Notes: generated by a model from the letters alone, not told the origin. A stretch of DNA of 64,000 bases from Pelagerythrobacter sp041912895 (GCF_041912895.1 NZ_JAYSGI010000001.1:186001-250000), one strand, 5' to 3'; shown: positions 37,852 through 47,485, counted from the first letter of the stretch. A program made the numbers and translations.

Positions 37852-38574
37852 ATGCACGGCCTTGCCAATCCCAAGCGGTTCCTGACGCTCGCGCGCTGGA
37901 TGACGCCGCTCCTGCTGACGAGCGGTCTCGCGCTCGCGGCGGGCGCGTTGGCCTGGGGCCTGTTCGTCGTTCCGCCCGATCGGCTGATGGGCGAGACGGT
38001 TCGGATCATCTTTCTCCACGTCCCCGCCGCCTGGCTCGGCATGGGTGGTTGGACGGCGATCGCCGTGGCCAGCGCGGTCTATCTCGTCTGGCGCCATCCG
38101 CTGGCCGATCTCGCCGCGCGCGCAGCCGCGGTGCCGGGCATGATCTTCACCGCGATCTGCCTCGCCACCGGCTCCATCTGGGGCAGGCCGACCTGGGGCA
38201 CGTGGTGGGTGTGGGACGGGCGGCTCACCTCGATGCTGGTGCTGCTGTTCCTCTATTTCGGCTACATCGCGCTGGCGCAGGCGGTGGCGCGCGAGGGTGG
38301 GTCGAGCCGTATTCCGGCGATCTTCGGCCTGATCGGCGCGATCAACATCCCGATCATCAACCGCTCGGTGGTGTGGTGGAACTCGCTGCACCAGCCGGCC
38401 AGCATCACGCTGGGCGAAAGCTCGATCGACGCCGCGTTCCTCGCGCCGCTGCTGGTCGCGGTGGTCGGCTTCTCGCTGATCTTCGGCGGCGTGGTGCTGG
38501 CGCGGATGCGGGCGCTGCTCGGCGATATCCAGGCCGAAGCGCGCTTGCGGCGCAAGGCGGGCGAGGCGGCATGA
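37852..38574 (+). CDS. ccmC: Heme exporter protein CcmC
   Basis: 240-residue inner membrane protein with six helices that transfers heme to CcmE. It has the tryptophan-rich WGTWWVWDGRLTS motif facing the periplasm and flanking histidines (FLHVPAAW, SLHQPAS). The start at 37852 follows a 59-base gap from the dehydrogenase. It begins an operon of overlapping ccm genes; ccmA and ccmB, which normally precede it, are not here. Confidence 0.93.
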   Translation: MHGLANPKRFLTLARWMTPLLLTSGLALAAGALAWGLFVVPPDRLMGETVRIIFLHVPAAWLGMGGWTAIAVASAVYLVWRHPLADLAARAAAVPGMIFTAICLATGSIWGRPTWGTWWVWDGRLTSMLVLLFLYFGYIALAQAVAREGGSSRIPAIFGLIGAINIPIINRSVVWWNSLHQPASITLGESSIDAAFLAPLLVAVVGFSLIFGGVVLARMRALLGDIQAEARLRRKAGEAA

Positions 38575-38714
38575 TGCGCGAGGCGCTCGACCAGTGGGAT
38601 TTCGTGATCGCGGCCTACGCGATCGGTGTGCTGGCGACGCTGGCGCTCGTCGCCTGGGCGTGGTTCGACATGAAGCGCGCCGAGCGCCGCCGCGACGAGG
38701 CGCGCCGCCGGTGA
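38571..38714 (+). CDS. ccmD: Heme exporter protein CcmD
   Basis: 47-residue single-helix membrane protein that helps release holo-CcmE from CcmC. An N-terminal WDFVIAAYAIGVLATLALVA helix is followed by a very basic tail (KRAERRRDEARRR). Start ATG overlaps the ccmC stop (ATGA); a second ATG follows at once. The end overlaps ccmE by four bases. Confidence 0.85.
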   Translation: MMREALDQWDFVIAAYAIGVLATLALVAWAWFDMKRAERRRDEARRR

Positions 38715-39187
38715 ACGCGCTCAAGCCCCGGATGAAGGCAAAGCACCAGCGGCTCGTGCTGGTGGTGATCGCGCTGGTGGCGCTGATCGGCGCGGGGCTG
38801 CTCGCGGCGTGGGCGCTGCGCAGCCAGGCGAGCTACTTCTACGTGCCCGAGCAGATGACGTCCGATCCGCCCGAGGCGGGCCGCGCGGTGCGGCTCGGCG
38901 GCATGGTCGAGCAAGGCTCGGTCGAGACGCTGGAGGACGGGGTGACGATCGCCTTCGTGGTCGGCGACGGTAAGGCGCGCGTGCCGGTGCGCTTCGCCGG
39001 GATCCTGCCCGACCTGTTCGTCGAAGGATCGGGCGTGGTCGCCGAAGGGCGGCTGGGCGCGGACGGCATGTTCATCGCCGACAACCTTCTCGCCAAGCAC
39101 GACGAGAACTACATCCCGCGCGAGCTGCAGGAAATGAGCGAGCACCAGAAGCGCGAAGTCGTGGCCGAAACGGGCGGCAGCGTGTGA
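38711..39187 (+). CDS. ccmE: Cytochrome c-type biogenesis heme chaperone CcmE
   Basis: 158-residue periplasmic heme chaperone with one N-terminal membrane anchor (residues ~15-36) and an OB-fold. The covalent heme ligand is His130 in LLAKHDENYIP, with the downstream Tyr conserved. The start is GTG at 38711, overlapping the ccmD stop. The end overlaps ccmF. Confidence 0.93.
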   Translation: MNALKPRMKAKHQRLVLVVIALVALIGAGLLAAWALRSQASYFYVPEQMTSDPPEAGRAVRLGGMVEQGSVETLEDGVTIAFVVGDGKARVPVRFAGILPDLFVEGSGVVAEGRLGADGMFIADNLLAKHDENYIPRELQEMSEHQKREVVAETGGSV

Positions 39188-41139
39188 TCGCCGAACTCGG
39201 CCTCGCCGCACTGTGGCTCTCGGCTGCGCTCGCGGCTTTGCAGCTTTATGCAGGGGCCATGGCGCTGCGCCCGGCGGGCGCGCCGCTGGCCGCGCTGGTG
39301 CGCCCCGCGGCAATCGCGCAGGGGCTGATCTGTACGTTCGCCTTCGGCATGCTGCTGTGGCTGTTCGCGACGACCGACCTGTCGGTGAAGCTCGTCGCCA
39401 GCAATTCGCACTCGGCCAAGCCGATGATCTACAAGCTCTCGGGCGCCTGGGGGAACCACGAAGGCTCGATGCTGCTGTGGGTCACGGTGATGAGCCTGTC
39501 CGGCGCGCTCATCGCGCTGATCGAGCGGCGCCTGCCGGAGCGCACGATGATGGCCACACTCGCCGCGCAGGCCTTCGTCGGGCTCGGCTTCTACGCCTTC
39601 CTGATCCTCAGTTCGAACCCGTTCGAGCGCCTGTCGCAGCCTGCGATCGAGGGGCTGGGGCTGAACCCGCTGTTGCAGGATATCGGCCTCGCGTTCCATC
39701 CGCCCACGCTCTACTTCGGCTATGTCGGCCTGTCGGTCGCGTTCAGCTTCGCCGTCGGGGCGCTGCTGACGCGGCAGGTGACGCCCGAGTTCGCGCGCGT
39801 GATGCGCCCGTGGGTGCTCGGCGCGTGGCTGTTCCTCACGCTTGGCATCACCGCAGGGTCGTACTGGGCCTATTACGAGCTCGGCTGGGGCGGCTGGTGG
39901 TTCTGGGATCCGGTCGAGAACGCCAGCCTGATGCCGTGGCTCGCCGCCACCGCGCTGCTTCATTCGGCCAGCGTCCTCGCCGCGCGCGACGCGTTGCGTG
40001 CGTGGACGATCATGCTCGGCGTGGTCGCCTTCTCGATGAGCATGGTGGGTACGTTTCTCGTGCGTTCGGGCATCCTCACCAGCGTCCATGCCTTCGCGGT
40101 CGACCCGGAACGCGGCAGCTTCATCCTCGGACTGCTGGCGCTCTACATCGGCGGCGCGCTGGCGCTGTTCGCCCTGCGCGCGGGCTCGGTCGCGGAAGGC
40201 AAACGGTTCGCGCTGACGAGCCGCGAAGGCGCGCTGGTGTTCAACAACGTGATGCTGAGCGCGATCCTCGGCATCGTGCTGCTCGGCACGCTCTATCCGC
40301 TGCTGACCGAGGCGTTCGACGTGCGCGTCTCGGTCGGGCCGCCCTATTTCAACCCGGTCGGCGCGATCTTCACCATTCCCATGCTGCTGGTGATGGCCGT
40401 CGGGCCGCTGCTGCGCTGGCGGCGCGATTCGCTGGCGCGGGTCCAGAAGCCGCTGGTGCTGATCGGCGTGGCGATCCTCGCGGCTGCGGTGGCGGGGCTC
40501 GCACTGGGCGGAATGAGCGTGCTCGCGTTCTGCGGCCTAGCGATCTCGCTCGGGCTCGCGATCGCCGCGTTCCTGCCGCTGCGCGGACGGCGCCTGACGC
40601 GCGTGCCGCTCGCGACCTGGGGTATGGTCGTGGCGCACTTTGGCATCGCCGTGTCGCTCTTCGGCATGGCGAGCGAGACGGCGTTCTCCGAGGAAAAACT
40701 GGCCGCCGTGGCAGCCGGCGATGTGACGCAGGTCGGCCCGTGGGAGGTGACGCTGGCGGGGATCAGGCCGACCGCCGGGCCGAACTGGACCGCGATTGAA
40801 GGCCACCTGCTCGCCAGTTATGCGGGCGCCGAACCGATCGAGCTCGATCCGCAGTCGCGCAATTTCTGGGCGCCGGCGCAGGAAACCACCGAGAGCGCGC
40901 TGGCGACCCGCTGGAACGGCCAGCTCTATGCCGTGGTCGGCAACGAGGCCGGGCCGGGGCCGAACGGGACGCGCTGGCAGCTGCGGCTGTGGTGGAAGCC
41001 GTTCGTGACCTTCATCTGGTACGGCGGAATGCTGATCGCGCTGGGCGGCGCGCTGGCCCTCGTCGGGCGCGTGCTGGCCGACCTCAAGCGCCGCACGGTG
41101 CTGGCGCGCGCGGCCGAGCGGCGGGCGGAGACGGTGTGA
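39184..41139 (+). CDS. ccmF: Cytochrome c-type biogenesis protein CcmF (heme lyase)
   Basis: 651-residue membrane protein with about 14-15 helices that ligates heme to apocytochrome c. It has the WWD signature WGGWWFWDPVENASLMPW, the conserved LLQDIGLAFHPPTLYFGYVG region with heme-ligand His, and a periplasmic domain near the C-terminus. The start is GTG at 39184, overlapping ccmE. Confidence 0.95.
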   Translation: MIAELGLAALWLSAALAALQLYAGAMALRPAGAPLAALVRPAAIAQGLICTFAFGMLLWLFATTDLSVKLVASNSHSAKPMIYKLSGAWGNHEGSMLLWVTVMSLSGALIALIERRLPERTMMATLAAQAFVGLGFYAFLILSSNPFERLSQPAIEGLGLNPLLQDIGLAFHPPTLYFGYVGLSVAFSFAVGALLTRQVTPEFARVMRPWVLGAWLFLTLGITAGSYWAYYELGWGGWWFWDPVENASLMPWLAATALLHSASVLAARDALRAWTIMLGVVAFSMSMVGTFLVRSGILTSVHAFAVDPERGSFILGLLALYIGGALALFALRAGSVAEGKRFALTSREGALVFNNVMLSAILGIVLLGTLYPLLTEAFDVRVSVGPPYFNPVGAIFTIPMLLVMAVGPLLRWRRDSLARVQKPLVLIGVAILAAAVAGLALGGMSVLAFCGLAISLGLAIAAFLPLRGRRLTRVPLATWGMVVAHFGIAVSLFGMASETAFSEEKLAAVAAGDVTQVGPWEVTLAGIRPTAGPNWTAIEGHLLASYAGAEPIELDPQSRNFWAPAQETTESALATRWNGQLYAVVGNEAGPGPNGTRWQLRLWWKPFVTFIWYGGMLIALGGALALVGRVLADLKRRTVLARAAERRAETV

Positions 41140-41663
41140 TGCGCTGGTGGTGGATCCCCTTGATGCTGTTCGCGCTGTTCCTCGGCGTCGCGGCCTATCA
41201 GCTGACCCAGCCGAAGGACGAATTCATCCCCAGCACGATGATCGGCAAGCCGCTGCCGGAATTCGCGCTGCGCCCGGCCGTGGAAGGTATGCCCGGCGCC
41301 GCCGCTACGGATTTCCGCGACGGCACGCCGCGCCTGCTCAATATCTGGGCGAGCTGGTGCCTGCCGTGCATCGCCGAAGCGCCGCAGCTCGAACGCCTGC
41401 GCGAGGAAGGTGCGGACATCGTCGGCATCGCGATCCGCGACCGGCCAAAGGACGTCGCCGCGTTCCTCGCGCGTCATGGGAATCCTTATTCGGCGATCGG
41501 CGCGGACGACCTGTCCGAAGTCCAGCTCGCGATCGGCTCCTCGGGGGTGCCCGAGACCTTCGTGATCGATGGCGAAGGACGGATAACCTACCAGCACATC
41601 GGCGACATCCGCGCGGAGCACGTCCCCGTGCTGCTCGCGGAATTGCGAAAGGCGAGCGAATGA
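41139..41663 (+). CDS. ccmG: Thiol:disulfide interchange protein CcmG/DsbE
   Basis: 174-residue membrane-anchored thioredoxin-like protein that keeps the apocytochrome CXXCH thiols reduced. One N-terminal helix, then GKPLPEFALRP and the active site ASWCLPCIAEAP with Cys74 and Cys77; GSSGVPETFVID is the cis-Pro region. The start overlaps the ccmF stop (TGATG). Confidence 0.93.
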   Translation: MRWWWIPLMLFALFLGVAAYQLTQPKDEFIPSTMIGKPLPEFALRPAVEGMPGAAATDFRDGTPRLLNIWASWCLPCIAEAPQLERLREEGADIVGIAIRDRPKDVAAFLARHGNPYSAIGADDLSEVQLAIGSSGVPETFVIDGEGRITYQHIGDIRAEHVPVLLAELRKASE

Positions 41664-42076
41664 GGTTGCCGCTCGCCTTCGTGCTCGGCTGCGCGCTGGC
41701 CACGCTCGCGGCTCCGTCAGCCGCGCAGGACGCCATGCCGCCCGCGCCCTATGCCTATCGCCAGCTCGACGATCCGGCGCAGGAGGCCGCGGCGCAGGCG
41801 CTGATGGAGACGCTGCGCTGCCTCAAGTGCCAGAGCCAGTCGATCGCCGACAGCGACGCGCCGATGGCCGGCGACATGCGCCATCAGGTGCGCACGCGCA
41901 TCGCGGCAGGCGAACAGCCCGAGACGATCCGCGCCTGGCTGGTCGAACGCTACGGCGATTACGTCAGCTACGCGCCGGTCGTCAGCGAAAGGACATGGCC
42001 GCTGTTCGCCGTCCCGCTGCTCCTGCTGCTGGCCGCAGGCGCGATCCTGTGGCGCCGGCTGCGGAGGGTGCGATGA
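41660..42076 (+). CDS. ccmH: Cytochrome c-type biogenesis protein CcmH
   Basis: 138-residue thiol-redox protein of the Ccm system. It has a signal peptide (cut near PSAAQ), then the LRCLKCQSQSIADSDAP motif with Cys54 and Cys57, and a C-terminal membrane helix before a short basic tail. This is the short CcmH; the CcmI-like TPR part is encoded by the next gene. It overlaps both neighbours by four bases. Confidence 0.93.
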   Translation: MRLPLAFVLGCALATLAAPSAAQDAMPPAPYAYRQLDDPAQEAAAQALMETLRCLKCQSQSIADSDAPMAGDMRHQVRTRIAAGEQPETIRAWLVERYGDYVSYAPVVSERTWPLFAVPLLLLLAAGAILWRRLRRVR

Positions 42077-42705
42077 GCTGGCTTCCCGCGATCCTGCTCG
42101 CCGCCGCGGTGTTCGCGGTCGCCGCGTTCGCGCTCAGGTTGCCGCGCGCGGGCTGGCCCGCGTTCGGCGCGGCGCTGCTGTTCGGCCTCGCGGGCTACGC
42201 GTTTCAGGGCCGTCCCGATTTGCCCGCCGCGCCCCGGAGCGCCGCCCCCCAGGCGAGCGAATCCGGTGCCGCGATGATCGAGGCGCGGCGCGAGCTGTTC
42301 GACGCGGCGATCCCGGCGAGCAATTTCGTGATCGTGGCCGACGGGTTCGCGCGCCGCGGGCAATATGCCGACGCGGCGCAGATTCTCGGAGGCGAGGTGG
42401 CCGAGAACCCGCGCAACGCCGAAGCCTGGGTCGCGCTCGGCAACGCGCTGGTCGAACATGCCGAGGGTAACCTCACGCCCGCCGCGATCTACGCCTATGC
42501 TCAGGGCGAAGAGGCCGCGCCCGGCCACCCGGCGGCGCCCTATTTCCTCGGCATCGCGCTGCTGCGCGCCGGGCGGCCGCAGGATACCAGCGCGATCTGG
42601 CGGCAGACGATCGATGCCGCGCCCGAAGATGCCGAATGGGTCGAACCGATGCGGCAGCGGCTCGAGCGGCTCGATGCGCTGATCGAAGCCATGTCCCGGC
42701 AATAG
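42073..42705 (+). CDS. CcmI-like TPR protein
   Basis: 210-residue protein with two N-terminal membrane helices (residues ~3-20 and 28-46) and then TPR-like helices (FARRGQYADAAQILGGEVAENPRNAEAWVALGNAL). CcmI-type proteins hold apocytochrome c for the CcmF-CcmH lyase. It is shorter than enteric CcmI and has two helices rather than the long first module, but the place after ccmH supports the role. The start ATG overlaps the ccmH stop. Confidence 0.85.
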   Translation: MSWLPAILLAAAVFAVAAFALRLPRAGWPAFGAALLFGLAGYAFQGRPDLPAAPRSAAPQASESGAAMIEARRELFDAAIPASNFVIVADGFARRGQYADAAQILGGEVAENPRNAEAWVALGNALVEHAEGNLTPAAIYAYAQGEEAAPGHPAAPYFLGIALLRAGRPQDTSAIWRQTIDAAPEDAEWVEPMRQRLERLDALIEAMSRQ

Positions 42706-42813
42706 GCACCTTTCGGCACGTGTTGCAGGCGCGAAGGCGGAGTGCTAAGCGCCGCCGCCTTTGCAACAGGTCGCACCGAGGCAGCACCGGATGACGACGG
42801 GAACGCCGACTCC

Positions 42814-44751
42814 ATGAACGATACGCCCGTACAGGCTGGCGATGCGGTTCCCGAAGGAGCTGCGCCGCGCGCGCACGTCGCTTCGTCGTCGAAGGCGGCG
42901 CTCGCCGTGGGCGCGGTCGGCATCGTGTTCGGCGATATCGGCACCAGCCCGATCTACGCCTTCCGTGAAACATTCGTCGGCCCGCACCCGCTCGCGCTCG
43001 ACACGCTGCATGTGCTGGGTGTGCTCAGCCTGATCTTCTGGGCGATGACGATCATCGTCTCGCTGCAATACGTCACCATCCTGATGCGCGCCGACAACAA
43101 GGGGCAGGGCGGCACGCTCGCCCTCGTCGCGCTGATTTCCAGCCATATCGGCCGGATCGGCTACGGCTGGGTCGCGGTGATGCTCGGCGTGTTCGCCACC
43201 GCGCTGTTCTACGGCGACAGCATGATCACGCCCGCGATCTCGGTGCTGTCCGCGGTCGAGGGCCTGACGACGGTGGAGGAGGATCTCGCGCCGCTCGTCA
43301 TCCCGATCGCGTTGGTCCTGCTGATCGGGCTGTTCCTGCTCCAGCGGCGCGGCACGGCGCGGATCGGCAAGCTGTTCGCGCCGATCATGATCACTTATTT
43401 CAGCGTGCTCGCGGTGCTCGGCCTGATCCAGATCGTGCAGAACCCCGGCGTGCTGGTGGCGCTGAACCCGTGGTACGCGGTGCAGTTCTTCATGACCGAC
43501 AAGCTGCTCGGCTTCCTCGCGCTCGGTTCGGTCGTCCTCGCGGTGACGGGGGCCGAGGCGCTCTATGCCGACATGGGCCATTTCGGGCGCGGGCCGCTGC
43601 GGATCGGCTGGTTCGGTTTCGTCATGCCGTGCCTGCTGCTCAACTATTTCGGGCAGGCCGCGATGATCATCGGCATGGCGCCCGCCGCCGCGGCCGAGGC
43701 GATCCATAATCCGTTCTTCCTGATGGCACCGGAAGACTACCGCCTGCCGCTGGTGCTGCTGGCGACCTGCGCCACCTTCATCGCCAGCCAGGCGGTGATT
43801 ACCGGGGCCTTTTCGGTCACGCATCAGGCGATCCAGCTCGGCTACGTGCCGCGCCTGTCGATCCTGCACACCAGCGAGACCGAGCATGGCCAGATCTACA
43901 TCCCGTTCGTGAACTGGGTGCTGATGATCGCAGTGATCCTGCTGGTGCTGACGTTCCAGAACTCGTCGAACCTCGCGAGCGCCTACGGCATCGCGGTGAC
44001 CGGTGCGATGCTGATCGACACGTGCCTGATGGCGGTGCTGTTCATCGGCGTGTGGAAGTGGAAGATGTGGGTCGTGATCCCGGCGGCGGCGGTGTTCTTC
44101 ATCGTCGACGGCGCGTTCTTCGGGGCGAACCTGTCCAAGGTGCCCGACGGCGGCTGGTTCCCGCTGCTGGTGGGCGCGATCGCCTTCACCTTCCTCACCA
44201 CCTGGGCGCGCGGGCGCAAGCTGATGCGCGACCGGATGAGCGAAGTCGCACTGCCGATCGAGATCTTCGCGAAATCGGCCAAGAACAGCGCGACCCGCGT
44301 GCCGGGCACGGCGATCTTCATGGCCTCGAGCACGGCCGGCGTCCCCTCTGCGTTGCTGCACAACATCAAGCACAACAAGGTGCTGCACGAGCGCGTGGTG
44401 ATCCTGACGGTCCAGATCGCCGAGGAACCCTACGTCGATGCCGAAAACCGCATGGAATTCCACGACATGGGCGAGGGCTTCTATCGCATGGTGCTGCACT
44501 ACGGCTTCATGGAGGAAACCGACGTGCCCGCCGCGCTGCGCCGGGTGGAGCGGTGCGGCGGCGCGTTCGACATGATGCAGACGAGCTTCTTCCTCAGCCG
44601 GCAGACGCTGCTGCCCTCGAAGAACCCGAGCATGATGATCTGGCGCGAGAAGCTGTTTTCCTGGATGCTGCGCAACGCGGCGACGGCGATGGAATTCTTC
44701 CGCCTTCCGACCAACCGCGTGGTGGAACTCGGCAGCCAAGTGGAGATCTAG
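42814..44751 (+). CDS. kup: Kup family potassium uptake transporter
   Basis: 645-residue K+/H+ symporter with twelve membrane helices and a C-terminal cytoplasmic domain. It has the family start ALAVGAVGIVFGDIGTSPIY, the FYGDSMITPAISVLSAVEGL region, GAEALYADMGHFG, and YVPRLSILHTS. The start at 42814 (MNDTPVQAG) is favoured; a GTG at 42742 is in frame but lies in low-conservation sequence. Three bases separate its end from the convergent yciB. Confidence 0.93.
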   Translation: MNDTPVQAGDAVPEGAAPRAHVASSSKAALAVGAVGIVFGDIGTSPIYAFRETFVGPHPLALDTLHVLGVLSLIFWAMTIIVSLQYVTILMRADNKGQGGTLALVALISSHIGRIGYGWVAVMLGVFATALFYGDSMITPAISVLSAVEGLTTVEEDLAPLVIPIALVLLIGLFLLQRRGTARIGKLFAPIMITYFSVLAVLGLIQIVQNPGVLVALNPWYAVQFFMTDKLLGFLALGSVVLAVTGAEALYADMGHFGRGPLRIGWFGFVMPCLLLNYFGQAAMIIGMAPAAAAEAIHNPFFLMAPEDYRLPLVLLATCATFIASQAVITGAFSVTHQAIQLGYVPRLSILHTSETEHGQIYIPFVNWVLMIAVILLVLTFQNSSNLASAYGIAVTGAMLIDTCLMAVLFIGVWKWKMWVVIPAAAVFFIVDGAFFGANLSKVPDGGWFPLLVGAIAFTFLTTWARGRKLMRDRMSEVALPIEIFAKSAKNSATRVPGTAIFMASSTAGVPSALLHNIKHNKVLHERVVILTVQIAEEPYVDAENRMEFHDMGEGFYRMVLHYGFMEETDVPAALRRVERCGGAFDMMQTSFFLSRQTLLPSKNPSMMIWREKLFSWMLRNAATAMEFFRLPTNRVVELGSQVEI

Positions 44752-44754
44752 CCG

Positions 44755-45393
44755 TTAGGCCGTGGGCGGCGGAGTCTTTTCCTCTTCGTCCAAGCCTTCG
44801 ACGCCGAGCCCGTGCCGCAGCAGCATCGGGATCTGGGTGAAGGTGAACAGGAAGCTGAGCGGCAGGAACACCCACAGCTTGGCCCACAGCCAGCTCTCGA
44901 ACGACAGCGTGGCGCGCAAGGCTTCGTTCAGCGCGGCGAGCGCGAAGAAGAACAGGCCCCAGTTGCGCGACAGCTTGAGCCAGCCCTGCTGGTCCAGCCC
45001 CTCGAACGCGGCGCCAAGCAGGATTTCCAGCAGCGCCTTGCCGCGCATCCAGCCGATCAGCAGCGCGGTGCCGAATAGCAAGTAGATCACTGTCGGCTTG
45101 ATCTGGATGAAGCTCTCGTCACGCAGCCAGATGGTCAGCGCGCCGAAGCCGACGATCAGCGCGGTGGAAAGCCAGAGCATCGGCGACACGCGGCCGAATT
45201 TCCATTTCGAGAACGCCAGAGCAACGACGGCGGCGACCATGAACGCGATTGTCCCGCGGATCACTGCCGCGATCTCGCCCAGCGGGCTCGATTCTTCGGG
45301 CGAGTAGAACTTGTAGACCCCGAGGAATACGAGCAGCGGCCCGTAATCGACGAGGATGTTGAGCCAGCCGGATTTCTGCTTCGCTTCGGCCAT
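44755..45393 (-). CDS. yciB: Inner membrane septation protein YciB/IspZ
   Basis: 212-residue membrane protein with about five to six helices. It shows the family start LNILVDYGPLLVFLGVY, KPTVIYLLFGTALLIG, WLKLSRNWGLFFFALAALNE and WVFLPLSFLFTFTQIPML. It is linked to cell division and envelope synthesis in enterics and needed for septation in Shigella; biochemical role unclear. The start ATG overlaps the ftsY stop (TGATG). It is last in the dapF-mtaB-ftsY-yciB operon. Confidence 0.9.
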   Translation of the reverse strand: MAEAKQKSGWLNILVDYGPLLVFLGVYKFYSPEESSPLGEIAAVIRGTIAFMVAAVVALAFSKWKFGRVSPMLWLSTALIVGFGALTIWLRDESFIQIKPTVIYLLFGTALLIGWMRGKALLEILLGAAFEGLDQQGWLKLSRNWGLFFFALAALNEALRATLSFESWLWAKLWVFLPLSFLFTFTQIPMLLRHGLGVEGLDEEEKTPPPTA

Positions 45394-46316
45394 CACGCCA
45401 CTCCAGCAATCACGCGTGCGACGAGGTCGGGATCGAACGGGCGCAAGTCGTCGATCTTCTCGCCGACGCCAATCGCGTGGATCGGCAGGCCGTACTGCTC
45501 GGCCGCGGCGACCAGCACGCCGCCGCGCGCGGTCCCGTCGAGCTTGGTCATTATCAGGCCCGTCACCCCGGCAACCTCCTTGAAAACGTCGATCTGATTG
45601 AGCGCATTCTGCCCGTTGGTGGCGTCGAGCACCAGCACCACGTCGTGCGGCGCTTCGGGGTTCAGCTTGCCGAGAACCTTTCGGATCTTGGCCAGCTCGT
45701 CCATCAGTTCGCGCTTGTTCTGCAGCCGCCCGGCGGTATCGACCACCAGCGCGTCGATGCCCTGCGCGGTCGCCGCCTTGACCCCGTCGAACACGATCGA
45801 GGCCGGGTCGCCGCCTTCGGGCCCGCGCACGATCGGCGCGCCGATCCGCTCCGCCCAGGTGGCGAGCTGGCCGATCGCGGCGGCGCGGAAGGTGTCGCCC
45901 GCCGCCAGCATCACGCCGTAGTCGTCCTCCTGGAACCAGTGCGCCAGCTTGGCGATCGTGGTCGTCTTGCCGCTGCCGTTCACCCCGATCACCAGGATCA
46001 CCTGCGGGCGGGGGAAGGCGACCACCTCCAGCGGCTTGGCCACGGGGCGCAGGATCGCGGCGATTTCTTCGGCGACGGCTTCCTTCAGCTCGCGCTCGGA
46101 AATCTCGAGGCCGAAGCGCTTTTCTGCCAGCCGCTTGCGGATACGCGCGGCGGCGGAAGGGCCGAGGTCGGACAGGATCAGCGCATCCTCGACATCGTCG
46201 AGCGTGGCGTCGTCCAGCTTCGATGTTCCGACCGCGCCGGCCAGGTTGGTCGAGAGGCGTTCGGATGTCTTGCGGAAGCCGCCGAACAGCCGCTCGCCCC
46301 AGCTCGTCTCGCTCAT
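45393..46316 (-). CDS. ftsY: Signal recognition particle receptor FtsY
   Basis: 307-residue SRP GTPase that docks ribosome-SRP complexes at the membrane; its RNA partner is encoded at 6625-6720. The NG domain shows GVNGSGKTTTIAKLA (P-loop), DTFRAAAIGQL, DTAGRLQNK and TKLDGTARGG. The acidic A domain of enteric FtsY is absent, as is usual in alphaproteobacteria; a short amphipathic start WGERLFGGFRKTSERL may bind membrane. Start at 46316 (MSETSWGER). Confidence 0.95.
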   Translation of the reverse strand: MSETSWGERLFGGFRKTSERLSTNLAGAVGTSKLDDATLDDVEDALILSDLGPSAAARIRKRLAEKRFGLEISERELKEAVAEEIAAILRPVAKPLEVVAFPRPQVILVIGVNGSGKTTTIAKLAHWFQEDDYGVMLAAGDTFRAAAIGQLATWAERIGAPIVRGPEGGDPASIVFDGVKAATAQGIDALVVDTAGRLQNKRELMDELAKIRKVLGKLNPEAPHDVVLVLDATNGQNALNQIDVFKEVAGVTGLIMTKLDGTARGGVLVAAAEQYGLPIHAIGVGEKIDDLRPFDPDLVARVIAGVA

Positions 46317-47485
46317 GAGAGCAGGCCTTTCTCGTGCCGTGTGGGAATGATGCTCAGGATCGCGCCGCGCGGGGCGCCGGGCGGAACCGCCACGCGCGCG
46401 AAAGCCGGGCCATAACCGGTGCCGTCGCTTTCGGCGAGTACGCTCTGCTTCGTGCCGATCAGCGCGCCGAGCCATGCATCACGCCGCTCGGCGACCACGC
46501 CGCGCAATTCCGCCGCGCGCGCCTTCACCGCCTCGCGCGCGACTTGCGGCATCCGCGCGGCCGGCGTGCCGGGGCGCGGCGAGTAGGGAAAGACATGCCC
46601 GTGAACGATATCGAGTTCGCGCACGATCGAGAGGTTGTCGGCGTGATGCGCCGCGCTTTCGGTGGGGAATCCGGCGATCAGGTCGGCACCGATGGCGATC
46701 TCGGGCCGCGCCGCCTTCAGCCGCGCGACCAGCTCGACCGCGTCGCCGCGCGAATGGCGGCGCTTCATCCGCTTGAGGATCAGGTCGTTCCCATGCTGGA
46801 GCGAGAGGTGGAGGTGCGGCATCACGCGCGGCTCGTACGCGAGAAGCTCGAACAGCAGCGGATCTATTTCGATCCCGTCGAGCGAGGACATGCGCAGCCG
46901 GGGGAGGGCGGGAAACGCGTCGAGGATCGCGCGCACCAGTTCCCCCAGCGGCGGCTTTCCGGGCAGGTCGTGACCCCACGAGGTGACGTCGACCCCCGTG
47001 AGAACCACTTCGGAGGCGTTGTGTGCCATGTCGCGCTCGACCTCGGCCAGCACTTGCTCAATCGTCAGCGACCGGCTCGGACCGCGTCCCTGCGGGATCA
47101 CGCAGAAGGTGCAGGCGTGGTCGCAGCCGTTCTGCACCGCGATGAACGCGCGGGTGCGCGATGCTGGCGCGGGCGGGGCGCTTTCGGGCGCGTTCCAGGC
47201 GCGCGGGTCGAGCTTGCGGGTGTTGGCGACCAGCCCATCCACCTCGGGCATGGCGGCGATTGTGTCGCGTTCGATCTCGGCCGCGCAGCCGGTGACGAGC
47301 AGCCGCGCATCGGGCCGCGCGCGGCGCGCCTTGCGGATCGCCTGCCGCGTGGTCCGCACCGCCTCCGCCGTGACGGCGCAGCTGTTGACCACCACGACGT
47401 CGCGCTCGCCCGCCAGCATGGCGCGAATACGCTCGCTCTCGGCGATGTTCAGGCGGCAGCCGAGCGAGATCACCTCCGCGCTCAC
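46313..47485 (-). CDS. mtaB: tRNA t6A37 methylthiotransferase MtaB
   Basis: 390-residue radical-SAM methylthiotransferase adding a methylthio group to t6A at position 37 of tRNAs. The N-terminal Fe-S domain has Cys10 (ISLGCRLN), NSCAVT and VTGCAAE; the radical-SAM cluster is CDHACTFC in NGCDHACTFCVIPQGRG; the C-terminal TRAM-like part is short. Start: GTG at 47485 overlaps the dapF stop (GTGA) and has TGGAG nine bases upstream; an ATG at 47500 is the alternative. The end overlaps ftsY by four bases. Confidence 0.9.
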   Translation of the reverse strand: MSAEVISLGCRLNIAESERIRAMLAGERDVVVVNSCAVTAEAVRTTRQAIRKARRARPDARLLVTGCAAEIERDTIAAMPEVDGLVANTRKLDPRAWNAPESAPPAPASRTRAFIAVQNGCDHACTFCVIPQGRGPSRSLTIEQVLAEVERDMAHNASEVVLTGVDVTSWGHDLPGKPPLGELVRAILDAFPALPRLRMSSLDGIEIDPLLFELLAYEPRVMPHLHLSLQHGNDLILKRMKRRHSRGDAVELVARLKAARPEIAIGADLIAGFPTESAAHHADNLSIVRELDIVHGHVFPYSPRPGTPAARMPQVAREAVKARAAELRGVVAERRDAWLGALIGTKQSVLAESDGTGYGPAFARVAVPPGAPRGAILSIIPTRHEKGLLS

